Assembly (NCBI RefSeq): GCF_011734195.1
Contig: NZ_JAANTH010000002.1
Location: 248,001 to 312,000, forward strand
Direction of reading: 5' to 3'
DNA from: Halobacterium sp. R2-5
Lineage (GTDB): Archaea > Halobacteriota > Halobacteria > Halobacteriales > Halobacteriaceae
Length of the DNA: 64,000 nucleotides
The notes beneath the pieces are model-generated. The model was not told where the DNA came from. It did not search any database and was given only the letters and a program-made list of their open reading frames with translations. Below are positions 16,486 through 25,223 of the stretch, piece after piece (positions within the stretch are counted from its first letter, which is position 1; each line of letters opens with the position of its first letter). Made by a program: the position numbers and the translations under genes.

Positions 16486-17910
16486 ATGTTCTCGGAGTTC
16501 CGGCAGCGACTCGCCGCGGTCCGGCGGCGCGTCTCCCGGTTCGAGCGCCGCGAACTCCGGTCGTTCCGGCGGTGGCTGGAGACCACGAGCAACCTCCTGC
16601 ACGTCTCCGTGCTGCTGTTCGTCCCGCTGCTCGTGGGACTGGTGACGCTGCTCGCGGAGACCGTCGAGGTGGTCTCGTTCCTGCTGTTCCCGCCGCTGGC
16701 GTCCGGGACGTACACGCTGTTCGCGGAGCCGGAGGGCCAGTACTCGGACCCGCAGACGTTCGTCGGCGGGCTGACCGTCGGCGCGCTCTGCGGGTGGGGT
16801 GCCGTCGAACTCACCGCGATCGCGTACGGCGTGCCGACGGGCGAGGTCGGCCTCGACGCGGGCGCCGCCGCGCTCGGCGTGTTCCTCACGGGCGCGGCGA
16901 CGTGGGGGCTGGACCTCGAACTCCCGACGGCGTTCTCGACGGCGCTGCTCGTGCTCGTCACCGGCACCGCGCAGTTCGCGTACGTCGTCGCCGTCGCGCT
17001 GTCGGCGTCGCTCGTCGCGGTCGTGTTCGTGGTGTGGCGCCGCGAGTTCTACGAGGAGCGCGCCCGCTTCCTCTACCGCACGACGGAGGCCGACGACCAC
17101 GTCGTCGTGCCGATGCGCGGGGAGACCGCCGAGCAGGCGTCGATGCTGGGCGCGCGCATCGCGGCCGCCCACGACGCCGGGAAGGTCGTCCTGCTGGACG
17201 TCGTCGACGACGAAGAGATCGCGGCCGCCGAGCGCGAGCACATCGACGACGAAGACGCCACGTCGGAGGCCGAGGAGCGCGCCGCCGACGCCGCCGCGGG
17301 CCGCCTCGAACAGCAGGCCGCGCGCATCGAGACGCGGGTCGGCGTCCCCTGCGACGTCGTGGTCGCGGTCGCCGACGGCAACCACGCGAAGACGGTGCTC
17401 TCGACCGCCGAGGAGGCGAACTGCGACCTCGTCGTGGCGCCGTTCGAGTGCCGCGAGGACGGCACGCTGACGCCGTTCCTCCGGCGCCTGTTCGGCAGCC
17501 GCATCGACGTGGTCGCGCTCCAGTCGGCTGGCGAGCGCACGCGCTGGCGGCGCATCATGGTGCCCGTGCGCAGCGCCTCGGACGTCGCGCACGCGATGCT
17601 GGACTACGCCGAGCGCCTCGCCGGCCGCGGCGGCTCCATCAGCGTCTGCTCGTGTATCGACGCCGAGCGCGAACGCCGCCGCACGGAGTCGATGCTCGCG
17701 AACCTCACGGAGACGGTGGGGACGCGCTGCGAGACGCGGGTCTCGCGGTCCTCCATCGAGTCGTTCGTCGAGCGCAACGACGCCCACTACGACCTCGTCT
17801 TCCTCGGCGCGAGCACCGACCGCTCCGCGGCCTCGAAGTTCCTCTCGCGGCCGACCTACGAGCGCCTCCAGAACCTCGACACGGACATCGCGGTCGTCCA
17901 CACGGCGTGA
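16486..17910 (+). CDS. HPP-type membrane protein fused to two universal stress protein domains
   Basis: A 474-residue protein. The N-terminal third (about 35-185) has several transmembrane helices and the HPP-like stretch FPPLASGTYTLFAEPEGQYS near residue 67. The C-terminal part has two UspA-like Rossmann domains (about 200-345 and 350-474), the second starting IMVPVRSASDVAHAMLDYAE. Usp domains bind ATP or AMP, and HPP proteins are membrane proteins sometimes linked to nitrite transport. The fusion suggests a nucleotide-gated membrane protein. Start choice: ATG at 16486; a GTG at 16480 is possible. Its stop touches the stop of the convergent potassium-channel gene with no spacer. Confidence 0.8.
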   Translation: MFSEFRQRLAAVRRRVSRFERRELRSFRRWLETTSNLLHVSVLLFVPLLVGLVTLLAETVEVVSFLLFPPLASGTYTLFAEPEGQYSDPQTFVGGLTVGALCGWGAVELTAIAYGVPTGEVGLDAGAAALGVFLTGAATWGLDLELPTAFSTALLVLVTGTAQFAYVVAVALSASLVAVVFVVWRREFYEERARFLYRTTEADDHVVVPMRGETAEQASMLGARIAAAHDAGKVVLLDVVDDEEIAAAEREHIDDEDATSEAEERAADAAAGRLEQQAARIETRVGVPCDVVVAVADGNHAKTVLSTAEEANCDLVVAPFECREDGTLTPFLRRLFGSRIDVVALQSAGERTRWRRIMVPVRSASDVAHAMLDYAERLAGRGGSISVCSCIDAERERRRTESMLANLTETVGTRCETRVSRSSIESFVERNDAHYDLVFLGASTDRSAASKFLSRPTYERLQNLDTDIAVVHTA

Positions 17911-19074
17911 CTACTCGTCGCCGAGCACGTCCGCGGCCTCCTGCTCGGCGTCTTTGTCGCCGAGCGCGGAGCGCGCGAGCAGCCGGCCGCCGATGACCGC
18001 GGGGCTGATGACGGTGTCCGCGCCCGCGCGCCGGAGCTTCTGCTCGTTCTCCTGGTCGGTCGCGGCGGCGACCACGTGGACGTCGGCGTGGCTCTCGCGA
18101 ACGGTGAGAATCACGAGCGCGTCCTCGCCGTCGTCGTTGGTCGCCGCGACGACCGCCCGCGCGCGCTCGACGCCGACGCGGTGCATCGCCTGTTCGTCGG
18201 CCGGGTCGCCGACGAACACGTTCACGTCCCGCTCGCGCAGGTGGGAGACGTCCTCGTCGTCGTCGGTCACGACGACGAACTGGCGGTTGCTCGCCGCGAG
18301 TTCGGTCAGAACCGGTTCCGTCAGGTCGCCGTAGCCCGCGACGACCACGTGGCCGTCGAGGGACTCGAGGTCACTCTGTGTCATGCGTCCGAGGGCGCTC
18401 GCGAAGCGCGCTTCGAGGGCGGGGCCGAGCAGCGCCGTGAGCGCGATGGCGAAGCTCGCGGTGCCGAGCACGACCACCGACAGCGAGAACAGCCGCGCCT
18501 CCTGGGTGGTCGGCGTGACGTCGCCGTAGCCGACCGTGCTGGAGGTCACGAGCGTGTAGTAGAACGCGTCCAGCATCGTCGAAACGCTCGTGAACCCGCG
18601 CTCGCCGCGGAGCGCGTACGTCCCGATGGTGCCGTACGTCTGCACGCCGGCGAGCGCCCCGCCGGCCGCGAGCTGGCTCGTCGTCAGCGAAATCGGCTCG
18701 TCGAAGCGGCTGCGCGCGGCCGCGAGCACGGGGAACGCGAGCACGGACAGCGCGACCAGCGGCACCGAGTACGGCGTCGCCTGCACCAGTCCCTGCGCGG
18801 CGGTCACGGGCAGGAGCACGAGCGTCGAGTACCACGCCACGCGGAGCCCGCGGCGCAGGCCGAACGCGCTCATCGCCATCAGGAACCCCGTCAGCGAACC
18901 CGTGAACCCCGCGGTCTGGCTGATTGTGGGCGGGATGTACTGCGCGAACGGCCCGAAGTTCGCGGTCGGGTCGACGATGCCGAGGACGCCGACGCCGACC
19001 GAGAGCGCGGCGACCGCGAGCGTCAGCGCGACGGCCACCCGCCCGGTCACCCGCTGTACGCCCGGCACGTCCAT
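17911..19074 (-). CDS. Potassium channel with RCK (TrkA-N/C) domains
   Basis: A 387-residue protein with about six hydrophobic helices. The pore helix is followed by the selectivity filter TVGYGD at residues 190-195, then a cytoplasmic RCK module with the NAD-binding start HVVVAGYGDL (about 255) and a TrkA-C tail. It should gate potassium flow across the membrane in response to nucleotides or ions. MDVPGVQRVTGR is chosen as start; an upstream in-frame extension is not conserved in character. It is divergent from the TrkA-C membrane protein operon and adjoins an HPP-Usp gene tail to tail. Confidence 0.93.
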   Translation of the reverse strand: MDVPGVQRVTGRVAVALTLAVAALSVGVGVLGIVDPTANFGPFAQYIPPTISQTAGFTGSLTGFLMAMSAFGLRRGLRVAWYSTLVLLPVTAAQGLVQATPYSVPLVALSVLAFPVLAAARSRFDEPISLTTSQLAAGGALAGVQTYGTIGTYALRGERGFTSVSTMLDAFYYTLVTSSTVGYGDVTPTTQEARLFSLSVVVLGTASFAIALTALLGPALEARFASALGRMTQSDLESLDGHVVVAGYGDLTEPVLTELAASNRQFVVVTDDDEDVSHLRERDVNVFVGDPADEQAMHRVGVERARAVVAATNDDGEDALVILTVRESHADVHVVAAATDQENEQKLRRAGADTVISPAVIGGRLLARSALGDKDAEQEAADVLGDE

Positions 19075-19160
19075 GTCACAACGCGCGTAGCCGCCCGCCT
19101 TAACGGCAACGGCACGCACCTGCCGGTATCGTTTTGTCCCGGGCGCGACTGTTCGGGCGT

Positions 19161-20381
19161 ATGACTTCGACTCCCGTGCAGGCGCTGCACGGCATCTACC
19201 TCGGGCTGCTCGCGGGCGTGATTCCCGCGCTCGTGTCGTTCGGGTTCGGGTTCCTCTTCCGGTACGTCACCGGGCTCTCCGTCCCCGCGTTCGGTGTCGT
19301 CGTCCTCGGCGTCGCGCTCGCCGGCGTCAACGGCGGGTTCCTGGCGTTCGCCGACCCCACCATCACGCAGGCCGCGAACTCCACGACGCTCGTGGTCGCG
19401 GTGCTCGTGGTCGCGCTGCTGACGTTCTACACGCACGCCGTCGGCGACCGGCTCGGGTCGACGCTGCCGCGGCGCATCAGCCTCCGGTCGCTGCGCGCCC
19501 GCACCCTCAACGCGGAAGCCATCAAGCTCGTCGGCGGCCGCAACGAGGTCGCCGTGAACGTCGTCGGCGGCGTCCGCGACCTCGAGGGCTACCCGCCGCT
19601 GCCGGAGTCCCTGCGCGTGTCCATCCGGGAGGCCGAGTGGACGTTCCCCGCGGACCTCCCGCTGTCGGAGCTGGAGACGCGGTTCGTCGACCGGCTGCGC
19701 TCGGAGTTCGACGTCCAGGAGGCGTCGGTGTCCGTCGACGAGCACGGCCGCGCGACCGTCGCGGCAGCGCCGCCCGCGGCGGGCGTCTCGAAGCGCACGC
19801 CCGTCGGCCAGCGCGCGGTGTCGGTGTCCGCGCTCGTGCCGACCGGCATCGCGCGCGGCGACGAGGTGACCGTGCTCGCCGGCGAGGACCGCGTCACGGG
19901 CACGGTCGTCTCTGCGAAGTCCGGCAAGAAGTCGTCGGAGACGCCGGCGTCCGCGCCAGCGCCAGCGGCGGAGCCGGACGTCGAGCCGGCGGCGGCGCCC
20001 GCGCCGACGACGACCGGCGGCGAGGGCCGGGTGACCGTCGCCGTCTCGCGGCCGGACGCGGAGACGCTGCTCGCCGCCGACGCCACCCGAATCGTGGTGC
20101 GGGCGCGGGGCACGCGCCGCGAGTACGAACTCCTCGGGCTGCTGCGCCGCGGCGGCCAGCGCGTCCGCCGGCTCACGCTCGGCGCGGACGCGCCGTTCGT
20201 CGGCGCGACGCTCGGCGACGCGAACGTGCGGGACGCGTACGGCGTCGCGGTGCTGGCGGTCCACCACGACGGCTCGTGGACGGTCGCGCCGCTCGGCGAC
20301 GTCGGGCTGTCGGCCGGCGACGACGTGTTCGTCGCGGGGCCGCGCCGCGAGCTCGACGCGTTCGAGGAGGTGGCGGCGTGA
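19161..20381 (+). CDS. Membrane protein with TrkA-C (RCK C) domain, first of a pair
   Basis: A 406-residue protein: three N-terminal transmembrane helices (about 10-95), a cytoplasmic region of ligand-binding character, an Ala/Pro/Glu-rich linker (about 258-290) and a C-terminal TrkA-C-like domain with GADAPFVGATLGDANVRD. It has no TrkA-N Rossmann domain. Haloarchaea annotate such proteins as potassium-transporter-associated. It is coupled by a four-base overlap (GTGA) to a second protein of the same design and is divergent from the potassium channel, so it probably regulates potassium transport. Its direct partner is unknown. Confidence 0.8.
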   Translation: MTSTPVQALHGIYLGLLAGVIPALVSFGFGFLFRYVTGLSVPAFGVVVLGVALAGVNGGFLAFADPTITQAANSTTLVVAVLVVALLTFYTHAVGDRLGSTLPRRISLRSLRARTLNAEAIKLVGGRNEVAVNVVGGVRDLEGYPPLPESLRVSIREAEWTFPADLPLSELETRFVDRLRSEFDVQEASVSVDEHGRATVAAAPPAAGVSKRTPVGQRAVSVSALVPTGIARGDEVTVLAGEDRVTGTVVSAKSGKKSSETPASAPAPAAEPDVEPAAAPAPTTTGGEGRVTVAVSRPDAETLLAADATRIVVRARGTRREYELLGLLRRGGQRVRRLTLGADAPFVGATLGDANVRDAYGVAVLAVHHDGSWTVAPLGDVGLSAGDDVFVAGPRRELDAFEEVAA

Positions 20382-21511
20382 TTCCCGTCTCGATGGTGGA
20401 GCTCGCGGAGGCCGGCGGCGTCCTGCTCGCGGCGGGCGTCGCGGTCGCCGCACTCGCGGCCGCGTTCCGGTGGTACTTCCGCCAGCAGCTCCCCTCCGGG
20501 GTGGCGCTGCTCGTGGACGTCTCCGTGGTGGCGTTCTACCTCAACACGCGCGTCGCGCTCGGGCAGGCGGTCGCCGGCAGCACGGACGCGCTGGCGGTCG
20601 AGGCGGTCGCGTTCAACCTCGCGGTGTTCGGCGGCGCGGTGCTGGTCGCGCCCGCCGCCACCCGCGGCGGCGACCGCCTCGGCGTGCAGGTGCTCGCGGC
20701 GACCGGCGTGCGCGAACTGGAGGGCGACGTCGGCCGGCTCGTGAAGGCCGTCGGGCGCGCGCTGGCCGTCCAGCTCCCCGAGGAGATCGCTGACATCGAA
20801 GGGTACGACCCGGTCGGCGACGACGTGAAGGCCGCCCTCGCGGGGACGACGTTCATCTTCCCGCGCCGGCTCACCGTCGCGGAGCTCCGCGACCGCGTCG
20901 TCACCCGCATCAAAGACGACTACGACGTCGGCTACGTGGACGTCGAGCTCGCCGACGACGGCTCCGTGACCTACCTCGCGCTCGGCAGCCGCACCGCGGG
21001 CATCGGACCGACGCTCCCGCCGGGGACGGCGGCCGTCGCGGTGAACGCGGACCCGCCGAACGCGGCCGGCCCCGGTGACCTCGTGCAGGTGTGGCGGACG
21101 GACGCCGAGCCCGCCGAACGGGTCGCAACCGCGGAGATTCGCGCGACCTGCGAGGACACCGTGACGCTGTCGCTGGACGACCACGACGCCTTCGAGCTGG
21201 CGGGCGGGAGCTACCGGCTGGCGACGCTCCCCTACGAGCCGGGCGCGGACCGCCAGTTCGCGGCGCTGCTGCGCGCCGCCGACGAGACGATGGTCGTCAC
21301 CACCGTGGAGGCGGGCAGCACGCTCGACGGCGGCACCGTCGGGGGCGTCGAGGGGACCGTGGTGGCGGTCCGTTCCGAGAGCAGCGTCGACGCCATCCCG
21401 AGCGCGTCCCGGCCGCTCGCCGCCGGGGACACGCTGTACGTGGTCGCGCGACCGGACGCCTCACGGCGCCTCGACGCCGCTGCGACCGCCGCGGAGGAAG
21501 TCAGCCAGTAG
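20378..21511 (+). CDS. Membrane protein with TrkA-C domain, second of a pair
   Basis: A 377-residue paralogue-like partner of the upstream gene. It begins at a GTG overlapping the upstream stop by four bases. Three transmembrane helices (about 10-90) are followed by a cytoplasmic region containing VRELEGDVGRLVKAVGRAL and a C-terminal TrkA-C-like domain. The two proteins share layout but only distant sequence, so they probably form a hetero-oligomer. The role is inferred as a regulatory subunit of a potassium channel or transporter. Confidence 0.8.
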   Translation: MIPVSMVELAEAGGVLLAAGVAVAALAAAFRWYFRQQLPSGVALLVDVSVVAFYLNTRVALGQAVAGSTDALAVEAVAFNLAVFGGAVLVAPAATRGGDRLGVQVLAATGVRELEGDVGRLVKAVGRALAVQLPEEIADIEGYDPVGDDVKAALAGTTFIFPRRLTVAELRDRVVTRIKDDYDVGYVDVELADDGSVTYLALGSRTAGIGPTLPPGTAAVAVNADPPNAAGPGDLVQVWRTDAEPAERVATAEIRATCEDTVTLSLDDHDAFELAGGSYRLATLPYEPGADRQFAALLRAADETMVVTTVEAGSTLDGGTVGGVEGTVVAVRSESSVDAIPSASRPLAAGDTLYVVARPDASRRLDAAATAAEEVSQ

Positions 21512-21564
21512 CGGGCGCTGCCGAGCCCGTAGCACATATGGGCGGCCGCCGCCGAGGGACGTGC

Positions 21565-21846
21565 ATGGAGTGGAAGCTGTTCGCGGACCTCGCGGAGGTC
21601 GGCGGCGACCGACGGATTACGGTCGACGCCGATGTCGACGCGGGCGCGACCGTCGGCGACGCCCTGGACGCGCTGCTCGCCGACCGCCCCGCGCTCCGGG
21701 ACCGCGTGCTGACCGACGACGGCGACGTTCGCGAGCACATCAACGTCCTGCGGAACGGCCAGAACGTCGCTCACGAGGACGGCCTCGACACCGACCTCGA
21801 CGCGGGCGACGAGCTCGCGATGTTCCCGCCCGTGAGCGGCGGCTGA
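21565..21846 (+). CDS. samp1: SAMP1-like ubiquitin-like protein (MoaD/ThiS family)
   Basis: A 93-residue beta-grasp protein ending in VSGG. The start MEWKLFADLAEV and the end AMFPPVSGG match the pattern of Haloferax volcanii SAMP1 closely. The C-terminal Gly-Gly would be adenylated by an E1-like enzyme and either joined to lysines of target proteins or converted to a thiocarboxylate that supplies sulfur for molybdopterin. It is slightly longer than the 87 residues of SAMP1. It lies downstream of the TrkA-C pair and shares one base (TGATG) with the phosphodiesterase gene. The E1 is not in the window. Confidence 0.93.
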   Translation: MEWKLFADLAEVGGDRRITVDADVDAGATVGDALDALLADRPALRDRVLTDDGDVREHINVLRNGQNVAHEDGLDTDLDAGDELAMFPPVSGG

Positions 21847-22601
21847 TGCGTACCATCGCTCACCGCGGGTTCGCCGGTGTCGCGCCGGAGAACACTGCTG
21901 CCGCGGTCCGCACCGCTCGCGAGCGCGCGGACGGCGTCGAGGTCGACGTCCAGCCCGCGGCCGACGGCACGCCGGTCGTCTTCCACGACCAGCGCCTCGA
22001 CGGCGAGGGCGACTCCCGCGGAATCACCGACGCCGAGGGCTTCGTCTGGGACGCCGACCCCAGGACGCTGGCGGACGCGGACGTGCTCGACAGCGGCGAG
22101 CCCGTCCCCACCTTGTCGACAGTCGCGACCCTCGTGCCCGCGGGCGTGGAGTTCCACGTCGAACTGAAGAACCCCGGAGTGGCGGACGCCCGAATCGGGC
22201 TCTCCGGCCCGGACGCGGCGGCGTGGCGTCCGTTCGTGGAGTCTGTCGCGGACGCGCTCGCGGACTGCGAGGCGCCGGTCGTGCTGTCGTCGTTCTTCGA
22301 CGGCGCGCTCGAAGCCGCGACCGAGGTCCTCCCGGAGACGCCGCGGGCCGCGCTCTGTCTCGACCCCGACCGCGGGCTCACCCGGGCCAGCGAGTTCGAC
22401 TGCCGCGCGCTCCACGCGCCCGTCGACGGCCTCAGCGAGTCCGTCGTCGAGCACGCCCACCGGGACGGCCGCACTGTCAACGCGTGGACCGTCACGGACT
22501 GGCAGGACGCCGTCGCGTGCGCCGACGCCGGCGCGGACGGCGTCATCGCGGACTACCCCGGGGTCGCCGCGTACGCCGGCGGCCCGTCGCGGCTCGCCTG
22601 A
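21846..22601 (+). CDS. Glycerophosphodiester phosphodiesterase
   Basis: A 251-residue TIM-barrel enzyme that splits glycerophosphodiesters from lipid turnover. Diagnostic residues are IAHRGFAG at the start, GVEVDVQPAADG and VFHDQRLDG, giving the metal-binding His, Glu and Asp and the general acid/base histidines. No signal peptide is seen, so it is cytoplasmic. It starts within the stop codon of the SAMP1-like gene (one-base overlap), which indicates co-translation. Its stop adjoins the stop of the convergent RCK gene exactly. Confidence 0.92.
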   Translation: MRTIAHRGFAGVAPENTAAAVRTARERADGVEVDVQPAADGTPVVFHDQRLDGEGDSRGITDAEGFVWDADPRTLADADVLDSGEPVPTLSTVATLVPAGVEFHVELKNPGVADARIGLSGPDAAAWRPFVESVADALADCEAPVVLSSFFDGALEAATEVLPETPRAALCLDPDRGLTRASEFDCRALHAPVDGLSESVVEHAHRDGRTVNAWTVTDWQDAVACADAGADGVIADYPGVAAYAGGPSRLA

Positions 22602-24245
22602 CTACTCGACGGCCTGCTCGAACTCGCGTATCGCGCGGTCGGTGCCCGCGACGAACACCTCGTCGCCGGCCGCGATTTCGGCCGTCCGGTCCGTGTTCAT
22701 CTCGCCGCCGTGGACGACGCCGACGACCGTCCACCCGTGCTCGGGGTCGCTCGCGTCAGCGACCGTCTGCCCCGCGAACGGCGCCGCGTCCGCGCGCACG
22801 AGCCGAATCTGGCCGACAGGGTCCATCACGCGCTCGCCGTGGATTTCCGCGGCGACCAGGCGCGCGCTCACGCGCTGGACCGACAGCACGTAGTCGGCGC
22901 CCGCGCGGAACGCCGCCGACGCCTTCTCCGTGTCCGTCACGCGCGCGAGAATCTCCACGCCCGGGGACAGCGAGCGAGCCATCGCCGTCGTCAGCAGCGC
23001 CGCCGCGTCGCTGTTCACGGTGACGACGAGCGCGGTCGCGTCCTCGATGCCCGCGGCTTCGAGGGTCTCCGGCTCGGTCACGTCGCCGACCACGTCCGGG
23101 TCGTTCGCGGGGGACTGGTCGACGGTCGTCGCCTCCACGCCGTCCGGGAGTGCCTCGACAGCCGCCGTGCCGCCCTCGCCGAGCCCCGCGACGACGACCC
23201 GCGAGTGTTGGCGTCCCCGCGTCGTCTGGACGCCGGAGATTTCGCCGGCGGCCTCGTCGATGACGTCGCTCGGCCCCGCGACGACGAGCACGGTGTTCGG
23301 CGTGAGGCGGTCCTCCGGCGACGGCGGCAACCGCAGTTGGCCGTCGAACCAGCCCGCGACGAGCGTCAGCTCCGGGTGGCGCGCGAGCGGTGACTCCCCG
23401 ACGCTGACGCCGTGCAGCGTGCTGCCGCGGCGGACGAGGATCTCCCGGATGGCCACCTCGCTGCTCGCGTGGTCGCCGACCGAGACGGGGGTCGTCGCCT
23501 TCTCCGCGAGGCGCTGCCCGATGAGCGAGTGCGGCGCGACGCTCCGATCGACGCCGATCTCCGCGAGCGCGGCCTTCTGGCGGGTCGACGGCGTGAAGCT
23601 CACGACGCGGAGACCCTCGTTCAGTTCGAGCGCGGTGAGCACGATGCTCGCGGTCTCGTCGCCGGCGTCCGTGATGAGCACGCTCGCGTCTCTGATGGAC
23701 GCCCGTTCGAGGTCGTCGCCGTCCTCGGGGTCGCCGTTGATGGCCTGGTAGCCGTCGTCGGAGAGCCGCATCGCCTCGTCGTCGTCGGACTCCACGAGCA
23801 CGTAGTCGACGTCGAGGGTTTCCAGTTCGTCGAGCAGCACCTCGGTGTCGTGGCGGTACTCCGCGACGACGACGTGGTCGCGCTTGGGCGTGAGCCTGTC
23901 GTCGAGGTTCATCGGCGTGCGCTCGAACAGCGGGATGACGAGCACGCGCAGCGTCACGAACCCGATGACGACGCCGGACACCTGGATGGTCGCGACGAGG
24001 GCGTTCATCCACGGCGTCTCCCACGGCGAGTCCGCGCCGAACCCCGTCGTCGTCAGCGTCTCGATGACCGTGTTGAACGCCTGGAGCGCCGTCCGCGGCC
24101 GTCCCTCGAGGTTCGCCATCCCCCAGTAGTAGACGGCCGTGAACGTGAGCACGACGGACACGAGACTGACGGCGTACACCACCACCAGCCGCTGGCGCTG
24201 CGTCAGGTCGTCGGGGTCCAGAGAGATGTCGCGGAGTTCCCGCAT
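22602..24245 (-). CDS. Potassium channel-like protein with two RCK modules
   Basis: A 547-residue protein with two N-terminal transmembrane helices (about 18-42 and 78-102) around a pore loop with TTGFGAD at about 66-72, a variant of the potassium filter TVGYGD. Two successive TrkA-N/TrkA-C units follow (about 120-335 and 345-547), the second opening RVVVAGLGEGGTAAV. The Phe and Ala substitutions in the filter may change selectivity. The ATG at 24245 is used; TTG and GTG codons upstream are unlikely. It is convergent with the phosphodiesterase gene and 48 bases from a GNAT gene on the same strand. Confidence 0.88.
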   Translation of the reverse strand: MRELRDISLDPDDLTQRQRLVVVYAVSLVSVVLTFTAVYYWGMANLEGRPRTALQAFNTVIETLTTTGFGADSPWETPWMNALVATIQVSGVVIGFVTLRVLVIPLFERTPMNLDDRLTPKRDHVVVAEYRHDTEVLLDELETLDVDYVLVESDDDEAMRLSDDGYQAINGDPEDGDDLERASIRDASVLITDAGDETASIVLTALELNEGLRVVSFTPSTRQKAALAEIGVDRSVAPHSLIGQRLAEKATTPVSVGDHASSEVAIREILVRRGSTLHGVSVGESPLARHPELTLVAGWFDGQLRLPPSPEDRLTPNTVLVVAGPSDVIDEAAGEISGVQTTRGRQHSRVVVAGLGEGGTAAVEALPDGVEATTVDQSPANDPDVVGDVTEPETLEAAGIEDATALVVTVNSDAAALLTTAMARSLSPGVEILARVTDTEKASAAFRAGADYVLSVQRVSARLVAAEIHGERVMDPVGQIRLVRADAAPFAGQTVADASDPEHGWTVVGVVHGGEMNTDRTAEIAAGDEVFVAGTDRAIREFEQAVE

Positions 24246-24293
24246 TCGGATGTCCGTGGCTACCGCCCCCTCCGTCAAAACGTTTCGCGACGG

Positions 24294-25223
24294 CTACGCC
24301 CGGTAGTCGGCGGTGAGGTCGGCGGCCATCACGAAGTCCGGCTCCTCGCCGATCTCCGTGCGCGTGACCGCGACGTCGCTGACCGCCGCGACGTCCTCGG
24401 GAATCAACACGCGCGTGCGCTCGGCGCCGACGCTCGCGGCGTCCGCGGCAATCGCGTCGAGCAGCGACTCGCAGGCCGGCTGGTCGGCCCACGCGCCGAC
24501 GCCGTACTCCGCCACCGTCTGCTCGGCGTCGTCGTCGTCCTCGCGCTCGAACGTGCGCGAGCGGAACGCGAACCCCCGCGTGCCCGTCGTCTCGTCCTGC
24601 ACGACGACGAGGCCGCCGCGGTCGGCGGCCGCGGCGAGGCGGTCCCGCGTGAGCTCGGCGAGCGCCCACGACTCGTCGGGGTGGAGCGCGAGTCCCCGGA
24701 GGTGGTCGCGAGCGGCGCTGTCCTGCCAGAAGCGCCACGCCGCGTTCGCGTCGCCCGTGATCTCGTGGTTCGCGCTCGCATCGCTGTCCGGCGCGGGGTT
24801 GACCCAGCGGAACTCCGTCGCGGGCGCGAACCCGGTCGCACGAGAGTGCCCGAGCCCCATCACGTTCCACGAGAACACCATGTTGCGCGCGACCGTCGCG
24901 CCCCGCTCGCGCGCCCAGTCGAAGCCCTCGTGGACGAGCTTCGAGCCGACGCCCTGCCCGCGGTAGTCGGGGTTCGTGCGCATCCCCTGCGCCCACGCCT
25001 CGTGCTCGGACAGCAGCACGAACTGCGCGACCGCGGCGACGTCGTCGCCGGTGTCCGCGACGAGCGTGCGCTGGCGCGGCCCGTCGCTGTCCACCCAGTC
25101 CTCGAAGACCTGCGGGATGTAGTCGCCGTCCTCGCGGCGGTCGGCCCACGTGTCGCTGGCGAACGCCACCACGTCGTCGTAGTCTGCGAGCTCCGCGGGG
25201 CGAATCTCGACGCCCCCGCTCAT
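24294..25223 (-). CDS. GNAT-family N-acetyltransferase
   Basis: A 309-residue protein with a GNAT domain in its first half: IRPAELADYDDVVAFA at the start and the acetyl-CoA loop RTNPDYRGQGVGSKLVHEGF near residue 85. The second half (about 170-309) keeps GNAT-like secondary structure but no clear coenzyme-A loop, so it may be a tandem but degenerate copy. The acceptor is unknown. Its ATG overlaps the stop of gatD by four bases (ATGA), so it is translated together with the tRNA amidotransferase subunit. Confidence 0.85.
   Translation of the reverse strand: MSGGVEIRPAELADYDDVVAFASDTWADRREDGDYIPQVFEDWVDSDGPRQRTLVADTGDDVAAVAQFVLLSEHEAWAQGMRTNPDYRGQGVGSKLVHEGFDWARERGATVARNMVFSWNVMGLGHSRATGFAPATEFRWVNPAPDSDASANHEITGDANAAWRFWQDSAARDHLRGLALHPDESWALAELTRDRLAAAADRGGLVVVQDETTGTRGFAFRSRTFEREDDDDAEQTVAEYGVGAWADQPACESLLDAIAADAASVGAERTRVLIPEDVAAVSDVAVTRTEIGEEPDFVMAADLTADYRA

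Noticed and set aside
24294-25223. GNAT gene as a two-enzyme fusion
   Set aside because: The second half lacks a clear acetyl-CoA loop, so only one active domain can be supported.
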